10,015 nucleotides of DNA from an uncultured Alphaproteobacteria bacterium (GTDB lineage Bacteria; Pseudomonadota; Alphaproteobacteria; Rhizobiales; Rhizobiaceae): assembly GCA_929200335.1 (NCBI GenBank), contig CAKMZG010000024.1:9201-19215 (forward strand), written 5' to 3'. Positions 6,413 through 10,015 of this stretch are shown here, in pieces. The notes below the pieces were generated by a model, which was given only the letters and a program-made list of their open reading frames with translations, was not told where the DNA came from and did not search any database. Made by a program: the position numbers and the translations under genes. Every line of letters starts with the position of its first letter. Within the stretch, counting starts at the first letter, position 1.

Positions 6413-8545
6413 CTACTTATTCAAGTTAGAAAAAGATTTTCCATCAGCCACCAAACGCTCAAGCAATGGAGCTGGCTGCCATAAATAATTGTCTTCTTTT
6501 GCAAATTTTTTTATATCGTTTAAAATTTTATCAAGACCCAGGGTATCTGCATAATGCATAGGCCCACCACGCCAGCGTGGAAACCCATAACCGTTTAATA
6601 ATGTAACATCTACATCTAATGGTCGTAATGCAATTCCTTCATCAATCACTCGAGCTGCTTCATTAATCATTGCAGCCATATAGCGATCTACAATTTCTTG
6701 GTCAGATAATTCACGTGCATCAATAGATTTGGCGCTACGCTCGGCTGCTATAATTTCATCTACCTCTTTATCAGGGGTGCTTTTTCCATCTTTATAGATA
6801 TAAAAACCATGACCAGTTTTACGCCCAAATCTGCCTTGCTCACACAACCGATCTGAAAATTCAGCATAGACTTCGCGAGGGTTACGTGTGGGCGCTAAAC
6901 GTTTGCGCGTTGCCCAACCGATGTCCAAACCTGCAAGATCACTCACGGAGAATGGCCCCATAGCCAAACCAAAATTTACCAATGCGCGATCAATGTCAAA
7001 TGGGCTAGCCCCAGCAAGTACAGCACCATCAATAGCTTTACGATAATGAGATAAAATACGATTGCCAATAAAACCATCACAGACACCAGAACGTACCGCA
7101 ATTTTACGCAATTTTTTTGCTAAAGCAAAACCAGAGGCAACAATATTTGGTGCTGTTTTATTTGCAATAACTACCTCCAAAAGCTTCATCACATGAGCAG
7201 GTGAAAAAAAGTGTAGCCCTATTACGTTCTCAGGGCGTGATGTCATAGCTGCAATTTTATTGATATCGAGATAAGAGGTGTTGGATGCTAAGATTGCATC
7301 AGGTTTGCAAATTGTATCTAGTTTAGAAAAAACCTCTTTTTTAACTTCCATACTTTCAAATACAGCCTCTATAACAATATCCACATCGGCTAAAATAGCA
7401 TAATCAGTACTAGCTTGGAATGTACCAGCCATGATTTTATCATAGGATTCTTGACTGAGTTTACCGCGTTTAACAGAGCCCATAAGCAGTTGAGAGACAG
7501 TATTGATTGCGTGATCAACAGAATCTTGATCGCGTTCAATCAATATAACTTTCAAGCCAGATAATAATGAGCTAACTGCAATGCCAGCTCCCATTGTGCC
7601 CCCACCAATAACGCCTAGTGTGGCTATGTTTAATGGATTAACATCCTCGATCTCTGGCAGTTTGCCCACTTGTCTTTCTGCAAAAAATGCATGAATAAGT
7701 GCTGATCTTTGATCACTTTGCATTAATTTTTGGAACAAGGCACGTTCTTGTGCTTGACCTTCTTTAAAGGGTAGATTTATTGCACCTTCAATGGCATCAA
7801 TACATTTTTGTGGGGCAATTTGCCCACGAGCTTTTTGAGCAAGCCTATTTCGGTAAGTTTCGAATAACTGTGGTGCTGCTGAATTTGCTGAGCGCTTACT
7901 TATTGGTTGCACTTGCGCTCTTTTTTCAATTAGTTCTTGTGCATACTCAAGACCGGCTATACGTAAATCATCAGCTTCTGTTATTTTGTCAATCAAACCT
8001 ATTTCAATGGCTTCTTTTGCTCCAATCTGGCGACCTGAGGTTATCATCTCTAATGCCTTTTCAACTGGTACTAAACGCGGAAGACGTTGTGTTCCCCCTG
8101 CACCAGGCAACAATCCTAAAGTAACTTCTGGTAGACCAAACTTTGTCGCTTGATGGGCAATACGATAGTGTCCACCAAGGGCAACTTCAAGTCCGCCACC
8201 TAAAACCACACCATGAAGAGCAACTACCACAGGTTTTGCAGCTGCCTCTATCTCATCAATGACTTCAGGTAAAAAAGGTTCCATCGGTGGCTTGCCAAAT
8301 TCACGAATATCTGCACCAGCAATAAACGTTCGACCTGTGCAACAGATGACAATTGCCTCAACCTCGTCCATAACAATTGCGCGGCTAATGCAATCAGATA
8401 ATCCCGCACGAACGGCTTGCGACAATGCATTTACAGGAGGGTTTGAAATTTGGATCACGCCCTTGTTTTCTATAATTTCCAACGTAACTGGGTTTAATAT
8501 AGTTAAGTTTGAGCTAGCTGATTTTGAAGTATCTGGTGATACCAT
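6413..8545 (-). CDS. Fused enoyl-CoA hydratase / 3-hydroxyacyl-CoA dehydrogenase (FadJ/PimF type)
   Basis: Multifunctional beta-oxidation enzyme of 710 aa: hydrates trans-2-enoyl-CoA, then oxidises the L-3-hydroxyacyl-CoA with NAD+. N-terminal crotonase domain (about 20-205) has the oxyanion stretch AGADIREF (77-84), GGGLEVALGG (116-125) with E120, and GLPEVTLGLLPGAGGTQRLP (137-156) with E140. Both catalytic glutamates are kept. After a linker, the NAD domain starts at about 308 with GVIGGGTMGAGIA (311-323). The catalytic dyad is H445 in HFFSPAH and E457 in LEVV, with N495 in GFIGNR. The C-terminal dehydrogenase domains end with the family signature YGFPRWRGGPM (653-663). FadB/FadJ proteins have similar length. 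ATG 8569 is in frame but would lie almost at the predicted transcript start and has no Shine-Dalgarno; ATG 8545 has AAGGAA 7 bases upstream. It is the first gene of the minus-strand operon. Confidence 0.95.
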   Translation of the reverse strand: MVSPDTSKSASSNLTILNPVTLEIIENKGVIQISNPPVNALSQAVRAGLSDCISRAIVMDEVEAIVICCTGRTFIAGADIREFGKPPMEPFLPEVIDEIEAAAKPVVVALHGVVLGGGLEVALGGHYRIAHQATKFGLPEVTLGLLPGAGGTQRLPRLVPVEKALEMITSGRQIGAKEAIEIGLIDKITEADDLRIAGLEYAQELIEKRAQVQPISKRSANSAAPQLFETYRNRLAQKARGQIAPQKCIDAIEGAINLPFKEGQAQERALFQKLMQSDQRSALIHAFFAERQVGKLPEIEDVNPLNIATLGVIGGGTMGAGIAVSSLLSGLKVILIERDQDSVDHAINTVSQLLMGSVKRGKLSQESYDKIMAGTFQASTDYAILADVDIVIEAVFESMEVKKEVFSKLDTICKPDAILASNTSYLDINKIAAMTSRPENVIGLHFFSPAHVMKLLEVVIANKTAPNIVASGFALAKKLRKIAVRSGVCDGFIGNRILSHYRKAIDGAVLAGASPFDIDRALVNFGLAMGPFSVSDLAGLDIGWATRKRLAPTRNPREVYAEFSDRLCEQGRFGRKTGHGFYIYKDGKSTPDKEVDEIIAAERSAKSIDARELSDQEIVDRYMAAMINEAARVIDEGIALRPLDVDVTLLNGYGFPRWRGGPMHYADTLGLDKILNDIKKFAKEDNYLWQPAPLLERLVADGKSFSNLNK

Positions 8546-8580
8546 TTCTAAATTCCTTGTTATATGCATGTATATTGTAA

Positions 8581-8609
8581 CTAATAGCCGATTCGAAAAG
8601 AAATTTCAA
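8581..8609 (-). promoter_or_regulatory. Candidate promoter of the beta-oxidation operon
   Basis: On the minus strand TTGAAA (8609-8604, 5 of 6 matches) is followed after 17 bases by TATTAG (8586-8581, 4 of 6). Transcription would begin near 8574, giving a leader of roughly 30 bases before ATG 8545. This is also why the upstream in-frame ATG at 8569 is disfavoured. Prediction by eye in AT-rich DNA. Confidence 0.4.
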
Positions 8610-8620
8610 TATATGGAATT
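8602..8620. promoter_or_regulatory. Inverted repeat over the leftward -35 box, candidate regulator site
   Basis: AATTTCA (8602-8608) and TGGAATT (8614-8620) form arms around 5 bases with one mismatch per arm pair, overlapping the -35 element of the operon promoter. A direct copy of TGGAATT occurs at 8634-8640, exactly 20 bases (about two helix turns) away. Half-sites of TGGAA type are known for some IclR-family proteins, but no consensus can be proven from one site. Confidence 0.3.
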
Positions 8621-8713
8621 AAATGTCTTTAGTTGGAATTTTGTTTTTTGGTTTTTTAATATAAGCTGAACAGGTATTGCCAAGGGGGTATAGGTCATCA
8701 TTTTCAAATTTTA

Positions 8714-8783
8714 ACCTTCAGTAATTAAGTTTACAGTACCCTTCGTTGACATCTTATAATTTACAATGATTTATTTCGAAGGT
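8714..8783. repeat. Recurring ACCTTC-type half-sites, including an inverted pair
   Basis: ACCTTCA lies at 8714-8720, CCTTCG at 8740-8745, and CGAAGGT (reverse complement ACCTTCG) at 8777-8783. The last two form an inverted pair of 6-base arms with centres 37 bases apart. They lie upstream of the rightward promoter. They could be half-sites for the divergent regulator; short arms in AT-rich DNA may also be chance. Confidence 0.25.
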
Positions 8784-8835
8784 ATATTTTTTAAAATTGG
8801 ATTTCATTTTTGATGTTTTTTAAAATAATCCATAG

Positions 8836-8864
8836 TTGTTAATAGCTTATATTTTTCATATAAT
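8836..8864 (+). promoter_or_regulatory. Candidate promoter of the IclR-family gene
   Basis: TTGTTA (8836-8841) and a perfect TATAAT (8859-8864) are separated by 17 bases. The start would be near 8871, with a leader of about 26 bases that carries AGGAAAG (8886-8892) before ATG 8897. Another TATAAT at 8755-8760 with TTACAG 18 bases upstream is an alternative, longer-leader start. Confidence 0.5.
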
Positions 8865-8896
8865 GAATTAGTTTTTTAAAAATTTAGGAAAGTTAT

Positions 8897-9736
8897 ATGG
8901 TTCTTCAAAATAACAGCTCCAAAGGAACAGCCAAAGCGCGGGGTAGACCTCGCGGTTGGGACGATAAAACGGAGCAAAATACAATCAAATCACTTGATCG
9001 GGCGATGCAAGTTTTTGAATATCTCAGCGAAACTCAGGGTAAAACTTTAACAAATTTAGCTGATGAGATGAACCAATCACCAGCTACTGTTTATCGTATT
9101 TTAGTAACTTTAGAGGGTAGAGGGTTAATCGAATTTGATCAAAAAGAGCAAATGTGGCACATTGGATCCCGTGCTTTTATTATTGGTGTACGGTTTTTAC
9201 GCCGAAGTAATCTTGTTGATCGAGCCCGTCCAATATTGCGTAAATTAAAGGAAATTACTGGTGAAACTGCTAATCTAGGAATTGAAAAGGAAGGTGAAGT
9301 AATTTTCATAAGCCAAGTTGAAACACATGAAAGTATACGGGCTTTTTTTCCACCAGGAACTTTATCACCTATGCATGCTTCGGGTATCGGAAAAGCACTA
9401 TTAGCTCATATGGAGACAGAGCGATTAGATCATTTCTTAGCAAAGTCAAAACCTCAGGCTTTCACAAAATATACGCTTATTAGTTCATCAGAATTAAAAA
9501 AAGATTTAGAAACTATTAGAACTCAAGGCTATTCAGTAGATAACGAAGAAAAAAATATAGGTATGCGCTGTATAGCAGCACCAGTTTTTGATATGAATCG
9601 GGAGGCTATTGCCGGTATTTCTGTTTCAGGGCCAACAAGTCGTGTTGATTTCAATAAAATTGAAACATTGAGCCGTTCGGTAATTGAAGCTGCCCACCAA
9701 TTAACCGTTGCAATTGGTGGTACAGTTGAAGGGTAA
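8897..9736 (+). CDS. IclR-family transcriptional regulator
   Basis: DNA-binding regulator of 279 aa. Residues 28-90 form the N-terminal winged helix-turn-helix, with TLTNLADEMNQSPATVYRIL at 50-69 as the helix-turn-helix core. Residues about 103-275 form the IclR effector-binding domain, with MHASGIGKALLA at 159-170 and GYSVDNEEKNIGMRCIAAPV at 211-230, both typical of the family. Before the helix-turn-helix is a basic, probably disordered arm with ARGRPRGW at 14-21, resembling an AT-hook minor-groove motif. AGGAAAG stands just before the ATG, and a TTGTTA-N17-TATAAT promoter lies 33 bases above the start codon. It is transcribed away from the beta-oxidation operon, so it probably controls that operon and its own gene in response to the acid or its CoA ester. 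Activator or repressor cannot be decided from the sequence. Confidence 0.95.
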   Translation: MVLQNNSSKGTAKARGRPRGWDDKTEQNTIKSLDRAMQVFEYLSETQGKTLTNLADEMNQSPATVYRILVTLEGRGLIEFDQKEQMWHIGSRAFIIGVRFLRRSNLVDRARPILRKLKEITGETANLGIEKEGEVIFISQVETHESIRAFFPPGTLSPMHASGIGKALLAHMETERLDHFLAKSKPQAFTKYTLISSSELKKDLETIRTQGYSVDNEEKNIGMRCIAAPVFDMNREAIAGISVSGPTSRVDFNKIETLSRSVIEAAHQLTVAIGGTVEG

Positions 9737-9809
9737 GCGTTTTTTTTACCCCATATTGACAAGGTTTCGTCGCAAACTTTAGATTAAGTTATAAATAGCC
9801 CTATCCCTA

Positions 9810-10015
9810 GGGTGCTGTCAGAGGAAAGTTGAGGTTTGTGATTTTTCTGATATCCAGATGATAATATCAAGTTGGCAGTGATGTATTACATTCGTTTATT
9901 TGCAAGGGGCATCAAACAGAGACAGGTAGGGTCGCATTCAAATTGATGTTGGCACATTGATGAAGTGTTCGTGAAAATAAACGGCAAGCAACACTATCTT
10001 TTGCGCGCCATTGAT
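9810..10015 (+). mobile_element. IS6-family insertion sequence remnant, continuing off the right edge
   Basis: The transposase relic at 9851-10015 defines the element. The left end may lie near 9810, where GGGTGCTGTCAGAGG begins, about 40 bases before the coding remnant, a distance and sequence style plausible for an IS6 terminal repeat. The other end is outside the window, so the repeat cannot be confirmed, nor can a target duplication. It probably inserted downstream of the regulator gene and has since decayed. Confidence 0.5.
9851..10015 (+). pseudogene. Degraded IS6-family transposase, 5' part
   Basis: From 9950 to the edge the plus strand reads WHIDEVFVKINGKQHYLL followed by RAID. This is a very strong match in style to the first catalytic-aspartate block of IS6-family DDE transposases, whose relatives read W-H-x-D-E-V-F-V-x-I-x-G-x-x-H-Y-L-W-R-A-V-D; the aspartate codon is at 9959-9961. 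In the same frame upstream, YPDDNIKLAVMYYIR (9851-9895) matches the family's N-terminal block. Between the two, only LFARGIKQRQVGSHSN remains, so the helix-turn-helix region (roughly 35-40 residues) appears to be deleted in frame. A TGA at 9944-9946 interrupts the frame just before the catalytic block, and another TGA at 9848-9850 precedes the N-terminal block. It is therefore an inactive relic, partial at the right edge. Confidence 0.75.

Larger units (their letters stand above)
8546..8896. promoter_or_regulatory. Divergent control region between the beta-oxidation operon and the IclR-family gene
   Basis: This 351-base AT-rich stretch holds no gene on either strand. It carries candidate promoters for both directions, an inverted repeat over the leftward -35 box, recurring ACCTTC-type half-sites, TTCGAA at 8592-8597 and again at 8775-8780, and A/T tracts (T runs at 8644-8649 and 8652-8657) that may bend the DNA upstream of the leftward promoter. 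A divergent arrangement of an IclR-family gene and its target operon is classical, so shared control is likely. Confidence 0.6.

Noticed and set aside
8248..8669. Plus- and minus-strand open frames at the operon's 5' end, including a 136-codon plus-strand frame
   Set aside because: They are shadows of the crotonase-domain coding sequence; the plus-strand frame also runs through the leftward promoter and shows no family motif.
8746..8760. TTGACA followed closely by TATAAT
   Set aside because: The two perfect-looking boxes are only 3 bases apart and cannot form one promoter; each would need a different partner.
9734..9750. Run of eight T right after the IclR stop as an intrinsic terminator
   Set aside because: No convincing GC-rich hairpin directly precedes the T run, so termination there is possible but not supported.
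9529..9762. 77-codon minus-strand open frame over the end of the IclR gene
   Set aside because: It is antisense to a conserved effector domain, has no start signal and its composition mirrors the other strand.
1..10015. CRISPR arrays, tRNA or rRNA genes, riboswitches
   Set aside because: No regularly spaced repeats, cloverleaf-like segments or recognisable conserved RNA cores were found on reading both strands.

Overview
The window is AT-rich, tightly packed bacterial DNA, most likely from a proteobacterium. The evidence is a DctP-type TRAP binding protein, a fused FadJ/PimF-type multienzyme, paired acyl-CoA dehydrogenases and a divergent IclR-family regulator, a combination common in Alpha- and Betaproteobacteria. 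The IS6-type transposase relic at the right end looks alphaproteobacterial in style. The genus cannot be fixed from the sequence; this is inference.

Layout from right to left, which is the direction of the main transcription. An AT-rich divergent promoter region (8546-8896) separates an IclR-family regulator on the plus strand (8897-9736) from a minus-strand catabolic operon. The operon runs: fused enoyl-CoA hydratase/3-hydroxyacyl-CoA dehydrogenase (6413-8545), thiolase (5220-6398), acyl-CoA dehydrogenase of the large-subunit type (4011-5207), acyl-CoA dehydrogenase of the small-subunit type (2865-3998). These four are spaced only 12-14 bases apart, each with a Shine-Dalgarno sequence touching or near the previous stop. 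After 197 bases comes an AMP-forming acyl-CoA ligase (1159-2667). After another 90 bases, with its own good-looking promoter and palindrome, comes a periplasmic TRAP substrate-binding protein (1068 to the left edge, lacking only its C-terminus and stop).

Together the genes describe an import, activate and beta-oxidise module for an organic acid. The TRAP protein captures the acid in the periplasm, the ligase makes the CoA thioester, the dehydrogenase pair makes the enoyl-CoA, the fused enzyme hydrates and oxidises it, and the thiolase releases acetyl-CoA (or propionyl-CoA). Gene content and order resemble the pim (pimeloyl-CoA/dicarboxylate) operon of Rhodopseudomonas palustris. The true substrate (dicarboxylate, medium-chain, alicyclic or aryl-alkanoic acid) cannot be read from the sequence. 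The IclR protein is the obvious candidate regulator.

To the right of the regulator (about 9810-10015) lies the degraded 5' part of an IS6-family insertion sequence, running off the window. No RNA gene, CRISPR array or convincing intrinsic terminator was seen.
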